The notes beneath the pieces are model-generated. The model was not told where the DNA came from, did not search any database, and saw nothing but the letters and a program-made list of their open reading frames with translations. From the NCBI RefSeq assembly GCF_014529945.1, contig NZ_JACVFB010000005.1:186001-250000 (forward strand): a stretch of 64,000 bases of DNA, in the 5' to 3' direction. The position numbers and the translations under genes are program-made. This DNA comes from Chitinophaga varians. GTDB taxonomy: Bacteria > Bacteroidota > Bacteroidia > Chitinophagales > Chitinophagaceae. Positions 24,616 to 34,305 of the stretch are shown here, piece by piece. Position 1 is the first letter of the stretch. Each line of letters starts with the position of its first letter.

Positions 24616-26973
24616 TCAAGGTTGTTGTACTACACGGAGATTGTCGATTTCTCCTTTAAAAGCATTCACGGTATCACCAATCATCTGCAGGGGAAATACG
24701 AGCGTCTGAATGATGGCATTTTTGTCTTTGATATTGGGAAATGACCGCATGGCGCCTTCCAGTTTTTCTTTTAACTGACCATCGATAAATAACGAAGTGC
24801 CCTTGTTATTGCCGGTGATCTTAACATGTGTCCATGTGCCGGCAGGGAGGCTGTAGTTGAAATGATAATGATATCCTTCTCTGGAGAATCCCAGTTTGCC
24901 GGTTTCCTGTTGCAGCAGGGTGAGTACGGCATTCGGAGAGGAAAAGATAACAGCTCCCGGACGGTTGTCTGTATCAGGTTTGATGTCAAATTCAATACTG
25001 TAAGGATACCCAACTTCTGTTAAAGGTGTTTTTACATAGCTGTTACCGCCCTGTAATACCAGTGTTTGTTTTGGGGAGATGCCGACCTGATGTTGTTCCA
25101 GTGCCGATCTGCCGTTGCCGCTGATGTCACGGATCGTACTGTTGGAGAAATCGTAATGTAGCGCCACGGAATCCCGGCTGATTATTTTAGCCCGCATATT
25201 CAGTCCGGGGCCTTCTCCGATCAATCGGCTGTTGGTAGCAAACTGTTGATAGTCGCTTTGTGCGGTATGGCCGTTCCACATTTTTTCGGCCAGCACCTGC
25301 ATAGCGGGAAATACGCGGTCGTGTACGTCCTTTTCGGTAATGCCGTTGCCGGCATGATCGTTCCAGACAGCGAAGGAGCCGCCTTTGATCTTTGGATGTC
25401 CCATAGGGAATACCGCTTCGCCGATCATATTAGGTTCCCATTGACGATAGATTTTAGCGATGTTGAGGTAATCGTGATAGTAGCCAGCGGCCGGAACGAT
25501 ATACAGCCAGCCATCGGGTGTGCTGATAAGATCGTATCCCTGGCGCATCATCTCTGCGGGTTCTGCGTAACCATTGTACCAGGCATTCATGGTCACACCG
25601 GCTGATTTTACCGGTGTGGTGCCCTGGGCATGGGTCAAAGAGCCCCACATCCGTACTTTCTTGCCGAAGCTTTCCACATAACGGATGTAATGGTCTGTAA
25701 ACGCCCTGAATTTCTCTGCTTCTTTTTTGGAGTACTCATCTGTACCGATATGTACTTCATCGCCTTTAAACACAGGTTGCGGCCCTTGCAGGTACTCCCG
25801 GAATACTTTGTCGATCATATCGTAGGAAGCGCTGTCGAGATTGAGGTGATCCCTTCCATATAGGAGACTGGCTGTTTGCGGTACTGCTTTGGTGAAAGCG
25901 AGCGAGTGTGCCGGTACATCAATCTCCGGAATGATTTTAACCGCAAAGCTGTCGGCCAGGTCCTGCAAAGCAATGAAAGCTTTTTTGGAATAACTGCCGT
26001 CTTTTGCGGTAAGGTTGGGGAAGGTATTGTTTTCCAGCCGGAAGGCAGCGTAGGTGCTGTCCCAGTTGTTACCAAAGAATTTGTCGAAGGCGTTATCGTT
26101 GAGGTGAATGTGGAAGTCATTCATCTTATAGTAAGCCATGAATTTTACATAATGCCGGAGGAAATCCATGGAGAAAAATTTACGGCCTACATCCAACACA
26201 AACCCACGAACGGCATATTTGGGATAGTCACGGGTGATGCCCTGCGGAATATGCCGATGTTGTTTGTCCTGCTCCAGTATTTGCAACAGGGTACGGGTAG
26301 CCCAGAATGCGCCTTGCGCATGCGTGGCCTGTATACGGATATCTCCGGTAATCTCCAGCTGATAACCTTCCCTGCCCAGTTGTTTGTCGGCAGATTGCAA
26401 GCTGAAAAAGATGTCGCCCTTACGTGGTTGTCCGGTCCGGATGCTAACATGCTGAATCCCTGTCAGCAGCTGCAGATCTTCTTTAAAAGCCGTCACTCCG
26501 GGTAACAATGCCGCCGCATCCCGGGGATCCATGACGAGTGCCGGAGTGGAGGACAAAGTATACGTTCCTTTGCCGCCATACCACTCGCGCAAGGCGGGTA
26601 TCACAAATGGTTGCGGATTGCCTGCATTGGCAGCGTATTTTCCGGGTATGTTGACGGTGATATTGGGTATGTCCATTTGTGCATTGTCCTGCTGGCGTTG
26701 CAGCACAAAATAGAGGCTGACAGGCGTGTTGACAAGCGGCGTGGTAATATGTCCCTGCTGGTCAATGACGGGCAGTCTGTCGGTCCCTTTTAGCTGCAAT
26801 GAGTAACCGGCGGGGGCTGTGGGAAGGGGAAGTTGCCGGGTATTTTTGCTGATGGGAGGTATTGTTTTAACGGAAGCCGCTACTTTGGCAAAAGTAGCGG
26901 AATCAGTTACGTGTTGGGCCGTGGCAGTCTGCCATAGCAGGCCCGACAATACGGCGAGGCATTGATATTTCAT
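24616..26973 (-). CDS. Secreted beta-N-acetylhexosaminidase (GH20) with C-terminal lectin-like domain
   Basis: 785 residues with signal peptide (MKYQCLAVLSGLLWQTATAQ). An N-terminal GH20b-like domain reaches about residue 245 and the catalytic barrel about 250-570, with RGFVLDVGRKFF (256-267), HIHLNDN near 290 and the catalytic pair D412-E413 in VHIGTDEYS. Residues 605-785 look like a LamG/concanavalin sandwich (DFSNSTIRDISGNGRSA, WTHVKITGNNKGTSLFIDG). It should remove terminal GlcNAc or GalNAc, for example from chitooligosaccharides or glycoproteins. The gene ends the sigma-FecR-SusC-SusD locus and is the only glycosidase in it. Confidence 0.92.
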   Translation of the reverse strand: MKYQCLAVLSGLLWQTATAQHVTDSATFAKVAASVKTIPPISKNTRQLPLPTAPAGYSLQLKGTDRLPVIDQQGHITTPLVNTPVSLYFVLQRQQDNAQMDIPNITVNIPGKYAANAGNPQPFVIPALREWYGGKGTYTLSSTPALVMDPRDAAALLPGVTAFKEDLQLLTGIQHVSIRTGQPRKGDIFFSLQSADKQLGREGYQLEITGDIRIQATHAQGAFWATRTLLQILEQDKQHRHIPQGITRDYPKYAVRGFVLDVGRKFFSMDFLRHYVKFMAYYKMNDFHIHLNDNAFDKFFGNNWDSTYAAFRLENNTFPNLTAKDGSYSKKAFIALQDLADSFAVKIIPEIDVPAHSLAFTKAVPQTASLLYGRDHLNLDSASYDMIDKVFREYLQGPQPVFKGDEVHIGTDEYSKKEAEKFRAFTDHYIRYVESFGKKVRMWGSLTHAQGTTPVKSAGVTMNAWYNGYAEPAEMMRQGYDLISTPDGWLYIVPAAGYYHDYLNIAKIYRQWEPNMIGEAVFPMGHPKIKGGSFAVWNDHAGNGITEKDVHDRVFPAMQVLAEKMWNGHTAQSDYQQFATNSRLIGEGPGLNMRAKIISRDSVALHYDFSNSTIRDISGNGRSALEQHQVGISPKQTLVLQGGNSYVKTPLTEVGYPYSIEFDIKPDTDNRPGAVIFSSPNAVLTLLQQETGKLGFSREGYHYHFNYSLPAGTWTHVKITGNNKGTSLFIDGQLKEKLEGAMRSFPNIKDKNAIIQTLVFPLQMIGDTVNAFKGEIDNLRVVQQP

Positions 26974-26989
26974 TGTTCCTGTTATTTAT

Positions 26990-27018
26990 AAAGCCCTCTG
27001 CAAAAGGCAAAGGGCTTT
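26990..27018. promoter_or_regulatory. Hairpin between susD and the hexosaminidase gene
   Basis: AAAGCCCT (26990-26997) pairs with AGGGCTTT (27011-27018), with a short inner TGC/GCA stem. On the minus strand no long T run follows, so it is more likely an RNA-processing or attenuation structure than a full terminator. Confidence 0.45.
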
Positions 27019-27052
27019 TTGATGGCATGAAGTTAATAAATCCGGAGGATGT

Positions 27053-28657
27053 TTACCAGGGTTCGTTCTGTGTCAGTTCCTTGTTTTTTTCCAGCTCTGT
27101 TTTCGGGATGGGAAGCAGGTAGTAAGCATCTGTAAACACCCTTGGTGAAGAAGCGCCCAGATCGGCTTCTACTATTTCATATTGGTATACGCCGTTGTTG
27201 AGCGTGATGCGCATGCCGTGGAACGTTTTACCATTCAGCACGCTGACGGCGGTGCGCCAGCGACGGAGGTCCCAGTAACGGTGATTTTCGTAGGCCAGTT
27301 CGATTTTCCTTTCATGCATGATGATGTTGCTCATCTGTGCCTGTCCCTGTGCAGTTGGGACAGCTGGCATCTTAGCGCGTGCACGAATAAGGTCGACATA
27401 ATTTTTAGCGGTGGCAGGATCGTTCAGGTTGTTCATTGCTTCTGCATAATTCAGGTAGATTTCTCCCAACCTGAATTCCACCCAGCTTTGGGTGCTGCTC
27501 CAGATTTTATCCAGCGACAATGTTTCGTCGAGATACTTACGGATATAGTAACCGGTTTTGGTATTATCGTTGGTCGTATTACGACCTACAATCTCATCGG
27601 TGCCGCCTACACGCGTTTGAATTACCCGGCCTTTCCATGGAGCGCCTTCATACAGGATGGTGGCATAAAAACGTGGATCACGACCTTTGTACGGCTGTTG
27701 CGCATCATAGCCGGAAGCCGCGTCGGTAATGGCTTTTCCGGTAGCCTGCATCTCATAGTCGTCAACCATTTCCTGTGTAGGCTGGGTTAGACTGGTATAG
27801 TCGCCGGGATTGTCAAAGTACGGCACGTTCATCGCGTCATAGTTATGCACGCGGCTGGGGTCCAGATACTGTATTTCGAAAATGCTCTCTGATGAAGCCT
27901 GTTGTTTGGTATTGAACAGGGAGCCGTAGTTGGCTGCCAGGCTAAAGCCGCCGTTGTCAATGATTTCTCTGGATGCTTTAGCGGATGCGTCCCATCTGCG
28001 GGCGTATAACATAGCGCGGCTTTTCAGCGCGAGGGCGGTCCATCGGGAAGCTAGTCCGGCTTTGGCGCTGGCGGGCATTTTGCTGGCGGCATCATCCAGT
28101 TCTGTAGCAATAAAATCGTATATCGCGGTAGTGTCTGTACGTTTCACCATCAGGTCTTCTGTAAGCGTTTGTGGCTGCGTGATCAGCGGTACGCCACCAT
28201 AACGTTTTACCAACTCAAAATAGTAGAAGGCCCGCAGGAATTTGACCTGACCGATAAGGTTGTTGCGGTCACTTTCCGATAAATTGGGAACGCCCGCGAT
28301 CTGTTGAAAGAAGACGTTTGTTTTACGGATACTTTTATATGCGCTGCTCCAGATATTCAACGGTGCGTTGATGGAAGTGTACTTCCCGTTGATCTGTAGA
28401 AGATTGGCGTCCAGCCAGCCATAGCTGCCTCTGGCCTCATCTGTAATACAGGCAAGCGTGGCAGTGCCATCGGGCGTAACGTCAAAGCCAATTGGCAGGT
28501 TCTGATAAATGTCCGCAATGTAGAGTTGCACCAGTTTGGGATCTTTCCACACAATTTCGTCTGAAAGACTGTTTACCGGCGACTGGTCCATTTTTGTACA
28601 GGAAAACAATCCTGTCAGGAATATCCCGAGTACCAGTTGTATATATATCTTTTTCAT
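27053..28657 (-). CDS. SusD-family outer-membrane glycan-binding lipoprotein
   Basis: 534 residues with lipobox LTGLFSC (lipidated C20). The helical TPR-like scaffold with NVFFQQI, FLRAFYYFELVKRYGGVPLI and the C-terminal ELAYENHRYWDLRRW is the SusD/RagB signature. It forms the lid on the SusC transporter at the cell surface and captures the oligosaccharide. It starts 32 nt after the susC stop. Confidence 0.95.
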   Translation of the reverse strand: MKKIYIQLVLGIFLTGLFSCTKMDQSPVNSLSDEIVWKDPKLVQLYIADIYQNLPIGFDVTPDGTATLACITDEARGSYGWLDANLLQINGKYTSINAPLNIWSSAYKSIRKTNVFFQQIAGVPNLSESDRNNLIGQVKFLRAFYYFELVKRYGGVPLITQPQTLTEDLMVKRTDTTAIYDFIATELDDAASKMPASAKAGLASRWTALALKSRAMLYARRWDASAKASREIIDNGGFSLAANYGSLFNTKQQASSESIFEIQYLDPSRVHNYDAMNVPYFDNPGDYTSLTQPTQEMVDDYEMQATGKAITDAASGYDAQQPYKGRDPRFYATILYEGAPWKGRVIQTRVGGTDEIVGRNTTNDNTKTGYYIRKYLDETLSLDKIWSSTQSWVEFRLGEIYLNYAEAMNNLNDPATAKNYVDLIRARAKMPAVPTAQGQAQMSNIIMHERKIELAYENHRYWDLRRWRTAVSVLNGKTFHGMRITLNNGVYQYEIVEADLGASSPRVFTDAYYLLPIPKTELEKNKELTQNEPW

Positions 28658-28689
28658 GTCTCTTTCCTTGTTTTCGGTTAACCGATAGA

Positions 28690-31600
28690 TTATAAAGTCA
28701 GGTTTACGCCAATGTTTACGCTGCGCTGCTGCGGATAATACCCACGGGTATCAGAAGGTACCTCCGGATCGAGTCCTTTCAGTTTGGAGAAAGTCAACAG
28801 GTTGGTACCGGCTACGTATATACGTGCCTGTTGTATACGTGCTTGTTTCATCCATGCTGCGGGAAGCGTATATCCGATGTTGAGGCTACGCAGTTTAAGG
28901 TAGCTGGCATCGCGCAGCCAGAAAGAAGAGGCTTTCAGGTTGTTGGCGTTACCATTGATAACAGGCCGGGGGAACTCAGCGCCACGGTTGTCGGGAGTCC
29001 AGTAGTCCAGCATGTAAGTCATAGGGTTGGAGATATTGAAAAAAGGATAAGCTAATTCTGCGCTGATGTAGGTATTGAAGTTGGTAGCTCCCTGCCACAG
29101 CATACTGATGTCGAAACCATTCCAGGAAGCGCCAAGATTGAGCCCATACACGACTTCCGGCACTTTGCTGCGACCAATCACGGTGCGGTCCAGGTCATTG
29201 ATAATCCCGTCGCCATTGATATCGGCATACCGGATGTCGCCGGGCTTAGGCTGGAAGTTGTATTGTTTGGGAGCGTTTTTGATTTCATCTTCACTCTGGA
29301 ATAATCCCATCGCTACCAGACCGGTGTATTGATCGAAGGGGCGTCCTGTTTGCCGTAGCGACTCCTGGATATTGGCCGCTTCGTCCATAAAGATCACTTT
29401 GTTGCGGGCGAAAGTAAAAGTACCACGGGCATTGTAATTTACTTTTCCGATACGGTTTTCATGACCTATTTCCACTTCAAATCCGTGGTTGTCTACAATG
29501 CCTACGTTCTGGAAGGGCAGCTGTTCTCCGAAAGTACCGGGAACGGAAGCTGTCCTGGGGCGAAGGATATTGCTGGTGCGTTTGTAGAAATAGCCCGCAT
29601 CCAGTGTCAGCAGTCGGTTCCACAAGGAAGTTTCGAAGCCGATATCTGTGGTGGTGGCAATTTCCCAGCCGATGGATTTGTTAGGATAGCCTGCTGAAAA
29701 AATGCCATTGTAAGGTTTCCCATCAATGATATAAACAGATGTGATCCCCTGGCCTGAGCCGGCATAGTAGGATGGCAGGTATTGGAAAGCCCGTACGCTG
29801 TCGTTTCCCAGCTGGCCGAAGGAGGCTTTTATTTTCAGGTAATCAACGGTGCGTACATTGTTTTTGAAGAAGTTTTCTTCTGACACTACCCAGCCGGCGG
29901 ATACGCCCGGGAAGAAGCCCCAGCGTTTATCACTGGCAAAACTCAGCGAGCCGTCATAGCGGAAGGTGGCTGTCAGCAGGTATTTGTGTGCATAGGCGTA
30001 GTTGAAGCGACCGGCCACCCCTGCACGGGAATAAACGTCTGCCGTTCCGTCGTTGTTTAAACCGCTTTTAGAGCCGGCAAATAGCTCATCGAGCAGTGGG
30101 CTGTCAAACTGCTCACGGTATGCCTGCATTTTGTCCATGCGGTAGTTGTAGGTTTCATACAGCAAGGTTCCGTCTACATCATGTTTGCCAAAGGAACGGA
30201 TGTAATTCACGATCGCCTGTGTGGTAATGCCTGCCTGCTGTTCGGAGTTTTGAGTCAGGTTGATATTACCGGCGCGGGTAATTTTATCATACTCTTTTGT
30301 AGACGTATTGTACTTGTAATAGGAATACGGTGTGGAGAACTGTTTTTCGTATAACATTCTTTTATCGTAAGCCGCTACACCTTTGATAGACAGTCCTTCT
30401 ACACCGGGAACGGTATATTTCAGCGCAAAATTACTTTGGAAAGTGTTCCAGTCCTGTTGTCGGTGACCGCTTTCTGTTGCGTCCAGCATAGGGTTACGGC
30501 CTCCGGTAGTTCCGCCCGGCAGACCATTGGGATAAAAATTTGCATCCAGTGGAGATGCCCGCACGATGGTGTTGAAAATAGTGCCGGGATCTAAGCCGGG
30601 GCCTGTGCGGCGTTCGAGGCGGCCTGCGAGGTCTATGGAAGCCAGGAGGTGTTTGCCGATGTTGGCATCCACATTGGAACGGATATTATAACGTTTGTAG
30701 TTGGTGGATTTGTACAATGAGTTTTGGTCCAGATAACCGATGGACACGTAGTATTTGGCTTTATCATTACCACCTCTCACACTCAGGTCATGCTGCGTTT
30801 GCATGGCGGCATTGTTCATGGTGGTTTTCCACCAGTCGGTATTGGCCAGGCCCCTTAAGGGATCGGGGTTATTACGGATGGTGTTGATCTCTTCTTCGGA
30901 ATACCGGGCTGGTTGTCCGTTAGCGGCTAAACCGGCGTTGTACATCTCTGCGTATTGCACGCCATTCAGTTGTTTCATCCGGATAGTGGGTTGCTGATAA
31001 CCTACGTATCCGTTGTAGGAAATGGTAGGGACCCCGCTGGTACCACGTTTGGTGGTGATCAGCATAACGCCGTTGGCAGCTCTGGAACCGTAGATAGCGG
31101 CAGAAGAGGCGTCTTTCAGGATGCTGATCGTTTCGATGTCTGCCGGATTCAGCTCACTGAAGCTGCGTTGTATACCATCTACAATGACAAGCATGTTGTT
31201 GTAGCCGAAAGTGCTTTTCCCCCTGATGCTGAGGGATGCGCCGTCATTACCAGGCTCTCCGCTGTTTTGCCGCGCAATGATGCCGGGTGCCCGCCCGGCC
31301 AGTGTGTTGGACAGGTTGGCGGCAGGCATGGACCGGATATCTTTCCCGCTGACGGTCGCTACGGAACCGGTGAGACTGGCTTTTTTCTGGACGCCGTAAC
31401 CTACTACAATTACTTCACTCAGGCCTTTGGTATCATCGGTTAATACGGCATCTATGGTAGTTCTGTTGTTAACAGGAATAACCATTTGTTGATAACCAAT
31501 ATAGGTAAAAACAAGGTTGGCGGTGCCGGGCGCTTCCAGTTTGAACTCGCCGCGTTCATTGCTGATAGTGCCTTTGCCGGTTTTATCCACTTTGATGCTT

Positions 31601-32043
31601 ACGCCAATTAAAGGAGTACCATTCTTATCGGTTACTTTTCCCTGTACCATCAGCTCCTGTATAACTGTATTTACAGGAGCAATCACAATGAGGTCATTTT
31701 TCAACAAACGGAATGTAAGGCCGGTATTGCTTAATACGGTGGATAGTACAGTTTCCACCGGTTCATCATTTACGTTGACAGATACGGTAAGATCAGGTGC
31801 GATGGCGTCGTCATTGTATACAAAGCGACAGTTGGTTTTTTTCTCTACCAGTTTCAACAACTTCATCAGCTTAACTTCAGATACATTGAGTGTGATCCTG
31901 GAGCGCTGTGAATAGGCGGTGGCAGATACCTGCAGGCAGGTGATCAGTGTTATAAAGAACGATAATTTCATTAGAATGATCGTTTTAAGGATCAGGAAGG
32001 GAAAGGAAGTCCCCTCATGAAAAAAACTCCTTGATTTTTTCAT
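28690..32043 (-). CDS. SusC-family TonB-dependent transporter with STN signalling domain
   Basis: 1117 residues. After the signal peptide (ending near 46) comes an STN secretin/TonB N-terminal domain (about 50-120), a carboxypeptidase-regulatory-like beta domain (133-205), a TonB-box-like LSEVIVVGYG (209-218), the plug (220-330, with GSRAANGVMLITTKRG) and a 22-strand barrel. The STN domain is what contacts FecR in trans-envelope signalling, and the sigma/FecR genes lie just upstream. Glycan specificity cannot be read from sequence; the GH20 partner suggests GlcNAc- or GalNAc-containing oligosaccharides. A second start at Met25 (MKLSFFITLI) would also give a good signal peptide. Confidence 0.95.
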   Translation of the reverse strand: MKKSRSFFHEGTSFPFLILKTIILMKLSFFITLITCLQVSATAYSQRSRITLNVSEVKLMKLLKLVEKKTNCRFVYNDDAIAPDLTVSVNVNDEPVETVLSTVLSNTGLTFRLLKNDLIVIAPVNTVIQELMVQGKVTDKNGTPLIGVSIKVDKTGKGTISNERGEFKLEAPGTANLVFTYIGYQQMVIPVNNRTTIDAVLTDDTKGLSEVIVVGYGVQKKASLTGSVATVSGKDIRSMPAANLSNTLAGRAPGIIARQNSGEPGNDGASLSIRGKSTFGYNNMLVIVDGIQRSFSELNPADIETISILKDASSAAIYGSRAANGVMLITTKRGTSGVPTISYNGYVGYQQPTIRMKQLNGVQYAEMYNAGLAANGQPARYSEEEINTIRNNPDPLRGLANTDWWKTTMNNAAMQTQHDLSVRGGNDKAKYYVSIGYLDQNSLYKSTNYKRYNIRSNVDANIGKHLLASIDLAGRLERRTGPGLDPGTIFNTIVRASPLDANFYPNGLPGGTTGGRNPMLDATESGHRQQDWNTFQSNFALKYTVPGVEGLSIKGVAAYDKRMLYEKQFSTPYSYYKYNTSTKEYDKITRAGNINLTQNSEQQAGITTQAIVNYIRSFGKHDVDGTLLYETYNYRMDKMQAYREQFDSPLLDELFAGSKSGLNNDGTADVYSRAGVAGRFNYAYAHKYLLTATFRYDGSLSFASDKRWGFFPGVSAGWVVSEENFFKNNVRTVDYLKIKASFGQLGNDSVRAFQYLPSYYAGSGQGITSVYIIDGKPYNGIFSAGYPNKSIGWEIATTTDIGFETSLWNRLLTLDAGYFYKRTSNILRPRTASVPGTFGEQLPFQNVGIVDNHGFEVEIGHENRIGKVNYNARGTFTFARNKVIFMDEAANIQESLRQTGRPFDQYTGLVAMGLFQSEDEIKNAPKQYNFQPKPGDIRYADINGDGIINDLDRTVIGRSKVPEVVYGLNLGASWNGFDISMLWQGATNFNTYISAELAYPFFNISNPMTYMLDYWTPDNRGAEFPRPVINGNANNLKASSFWLRDASYLKLRSLNIGYTLPAAWMKQARIQQARIYVAGTNLLTFSKLKGLDPEVPSDTRGYYPQQRSVNIGVNLTL

Positions 32044-32067
32044 ACATTTAGAAAACTTTTGGTCAAT

Positions 32068-32117
32068 AAAAAAGCAACAGGTCCCTGTCCGCCAAGAGAG
32101 GAGTCCTGCAACTGTTG
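32068..32117 (-). terminator. Possible attenuator between fecR and susC
   Basis: On the minus strand CAACAG and CTGTTG can pair around a GC-rich interior, followed by CTTTTTT. The pairing is interrupted, so support is weak. A break here would separate the regulatory genes from susCD and allow higher susCD expression from another promoter. Confidence 0.3.
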
Positions 32118-32192
32118 ATCAGAGGTAGGGGAGATGTGTCTGCATTTCCCCTTTTAGTTTGTTCACTGTGGTAATCAGGTCATAAGTGGTGT

Positions 32193-33167
32193 TTACTTGG
32201 TGATAAAAATGTCTTGCTGGTTTATCTGGTAATGGAAAGGAGCGGACAACTGCAGTGCTGTCAGCGTTTGGTCCACTGTTTCATTCTCAAAGATGGCGGT
32301 GAATAGCAGTTTTTTCAGTGATGGGTCCTGGATATGGATATTTACACCATACCAGCGTTCCATCTTTACAGCGATTTGTTCAAATGTTTCGTGACTAAAT
32401 ACCAGCTTGTTTTCTCTCCATAAAGTTTCATTGAGCGTGCTGTCTTGGTTGGCTACACTGTTTTTTACTTCATAGACTGTCGTCGGATGTTGTTTGGATG
32501 ATGATGTATGCAGTATAATTTTTTCGTTGGGCCGTAAGCGTATTTTGGAAGACTCCTGTTCCCGCAGGGTGATTTCTACTGCGCCGCTTACCAGCAATGT
32601 TTCATCTGATACGTCGTTTTTATATGCTTTTACATTAAAGGTGGTGCCTAATACGGTGATGTCCATACGCTCGGTATGGATAACAAATGGATGTGCCGGA
32701 TTTTTTGCCACATCGAAGAAAGCTTCTCCTTCCAGTGATACGGTTCTGTCATCTCCCGGATAGCAGGTAAGTTTACTTTTTTTATTCAGCCATACCGCGG
32801 TACCATCAGGCAGGCGGCGCTGGATAATGCTGGCATCAGCGCTGATGAAGGTAGACTGGTGTTGGTAGCGGTAAACGATTCCCCAGGTACTGCCGGCGAT
32901 GAGCGCTACGACTGCTGCGGCCTTAAACCATGGCCGCAGGTAGAAAGGTTTACGTATAGGTGTTACCGGAGCAATAGCCTGCCAGCCCGCTGCTTTTAGC
33001 GCAGCAGCTTCCGGTGTTCCCGGCAAGGCATCGGTTTTCTCCCCGGATATATCCAGTTCATCATACCATTTCCTGATCTGGTTTATTTCCGCTTCAGTAC
33101 ACTGGTTGCGGCTATATTTTTCCAGCAACAACAGTAGCTGGTCGTTGTTGAGCGCATTGTTTTCCAT
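32193..33167 (-). CDS. FecR-family anti-sigma factor
   Basis: 324 residues: a cytoplasmic N-terminal segment of about 80 residues, one transmembrane helix (about 82-100, WFKAAAVVALIAGSTWGIV), a FecR domain (about 110-215, with AVWLNKKSKLTCYPGDDRTV and GEAFFDVAKNPAHPFVIHT) and a C-terminal STN-like DUF4974 region (about 255-324). It should hold the sigma factor inactive until the STN domain of the SusC signals substrate. It lies downstream of the sigma gene with a 54-nt gap that carries a hairpin. Confidence 0.94.
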   Translation of the reverse strand: MENNALNNDQLLLLLEKYSRNQCTEAEINQIRKWYDELDISGEKTDALPGTPEAAALKAAGWQAIAPVTPIRKPFYLRPWFKAAAVVALIAGSTWGIVYRYQHQSTFISADASIIQRRLPDGTAVWLNKKSKLTCYPGDDRTVSLEGEAFFDVAKNPAHPFVIHTERMDITVLGTTFNVKAYKNDVSDETLLVSGAVEITLREQESSKIRLRPNEKIILHTSSSKQHPTTVYEVKNSVANQDSTLNETLWRENKLVFSHETFEQIAVKMERWYGVNIHIQDPSLKKLLFTAIFENETVDQTLTALQLSAPFHYQINQQDIFITK

Positions 33168-33213
33168 AACTCGTTAGTAAAGGGTCGATTGAAAGAGGAG
33201 GATATACCAGATG

Positions 33214-33243
33214 AAAAAAAATTATTTTTCCCGGCGGGAAAAA
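33214..33243 (-). terminator. Attenuator-like hairpin overlapping the sigma gene stop
   Basis: On the minus strand a TTTTTCCC / GGGAAAAA stem (33225-33243) spans the last codons of the sigma gene, ends just before the TAA stop and is followed by T8 (33214-33221). It has the form of an intrinsic terminator built into the 3' end of the coding sequence. It probably reduces readthrough into fecR unless translation of the sigma gene covers it. Confidence 0.5.
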
Positions 33244-33788
33244 AGGTAAGTATGGGCCAGTTTGTTCCGCAGCCGGGCCAACGCATTGCTGATCTGGTTT
33301 CTGACGGTTTGTTCGGAGATGTTGAGCTGACTGGCAATTTGAGCAGCACTCATGCCTTTATCACGGCTGAGCAAAAATACTTCCTGCATTTTGACAGGCA
33401 TCGCCTGCACTTCCTGCTGCACCAGCGATTCCAGCTCCCGGAACTGAACGGTGTCTGTTACCGGATAATGACGCTCGTCCAGTGCTTCCAGATATTGTTG
33501 ATAATAGTTGATCCGTACCGCCCGGCCGCGATAGTAATCAATAATTTTGTAGTCCAGCGCTGTCAACAGATAATTTACGAGGGTGGACCTCAGGGTAAGG
33601 GTATGACGATTCTTCCAGAGATACGCAAAAATCTCCTGAAGTATGTCTGAGATATCTTCGGTAGCGTGGATTTTCCTGAAAGCGCGGCTGTAAAGCAAAT
33701 CCCAATGCCGGTTGTACAGGATCCGGAAGGCATCTTCTTGATTCTGTTGCAACGCAGACACCAGTGCTTTATCTGACCAATCCTCCAA
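33222..33788 (-). CDS. ECF-type RNA polymerase sigma factor
   Basis: 188 residues. Region 2 is at about 20-90, with DISDILQEIFAYLWKNRHTL matching the core-binding/-10 helix, and region 4 at about 130-175, with GMSAAQIASQLNISEQTVRNQI as helix-turn-helix. It fits the SusC-linked ECF sigma factors of Bacteroidota and pairs with the FecR downstream. It should direct transcription of this glycan locus. Confidence 0.95.
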   Translation of the reverse strand: MEDWSDKALVSALQQNQEDAFRILYNRHWDLLYSRAFRKIHATEDISDILQEIFAYLWKNRHTLTLRSTLVNYLLTALDYKIIDYYRGRAVRINYYQQYLEALDERHYPVTDTVQFRELESLVQQEVQAMPVKMQEVFLLSRDKGMSAAQIASQLNISEQTVRNQISNALARLRNKLAHTYLFSRREK

Positions 33789-33805
33789 TTAGGTTACTTT
33801 TCGTA

Positions 33806-33813
33806 CAAACATA
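33806..33813 (-). promoter_or_regulatory. Possible -7 element of the sigma gene
   Basis: On the minus strand TATGTTTG, an exact TAnnTTTG match, 18 nt before the ATG. No clear TTTG at the -33 position. Confidence 0.4.
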
Positions 33814-33849
33814 ACAAAGTTCATTGGCTTTATTTAGAGAGAAGTACGC

Positions 33850-34242
33850 TTAGTAATACAATTGTGATAAAACATTTGTCTCATCAAATGTTTTGGGTTT
33901 CAGTCCCATAAACTCAGTGTATTGGGTAAGGGTGAGCAGGGGTTTAAGTCTGTTATGCAGCCCGTTCTGCATGCTGTTGAGCTTTGTCGTATAGGCCTTT
34001 TGGTTGGACTGTTGCAGTGGCAGGATGTTTATTTTCTGTTGCAGATAAGAGGTGACAATGGTGAGCAGCTTGGGCTTTTGTTGTTCGGTGAGAAAAAGAG
34101 ATTTGTCCAGTTTGGAGACAATAGAGTTGGCTGTTCCATCCACATTCATGGTAGGCGCCTGTGACAGTCCGAAGTTGGCAGCGGCGTTTACGGTGTAGCA
34201 AACAACGGCTGCCAACATCAGGAGAAAGAATACTTTTTTCAT
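33850..34242 (-). CDS. Secreted small helical protein, unknown function
   Basis: 130 residues from MKKVFFLLML, with signal peptide MKKVFFLLMLAAVVCYTVNA. The mature part is mostly helical and polar, with LTEQQKPKLLTIVTSYLQQK and LLTLTQYTEFMGLKP. These LT-x-x-Q-like segments are loosely reminiscent of Spy/CpxP periplasmic proteins, but I would not assign that family. An in-frame ATG ten codons upstream would precede the signal peptide and is rejected. Confidence 0.75.
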   Translation of the reverse strand: MKKVFFLLMLAAVVCYTVNAAANFGLSQAPTMNVDGTANSIVSKLDKSLFLTEQQKPKLLTIVTSYLQQKINILPLQQSNQKAYTTKLNSMQNGLHNRLKPLLTLTQYTEFMGLKPKTFDETNVLSQLYY

Positions 34243-34305
34243 ACGCAGAGGATCGATTTTGGTTACGGTCATTAAATATACTAAATAGGCCGTAACATCG
34301 ATGCG

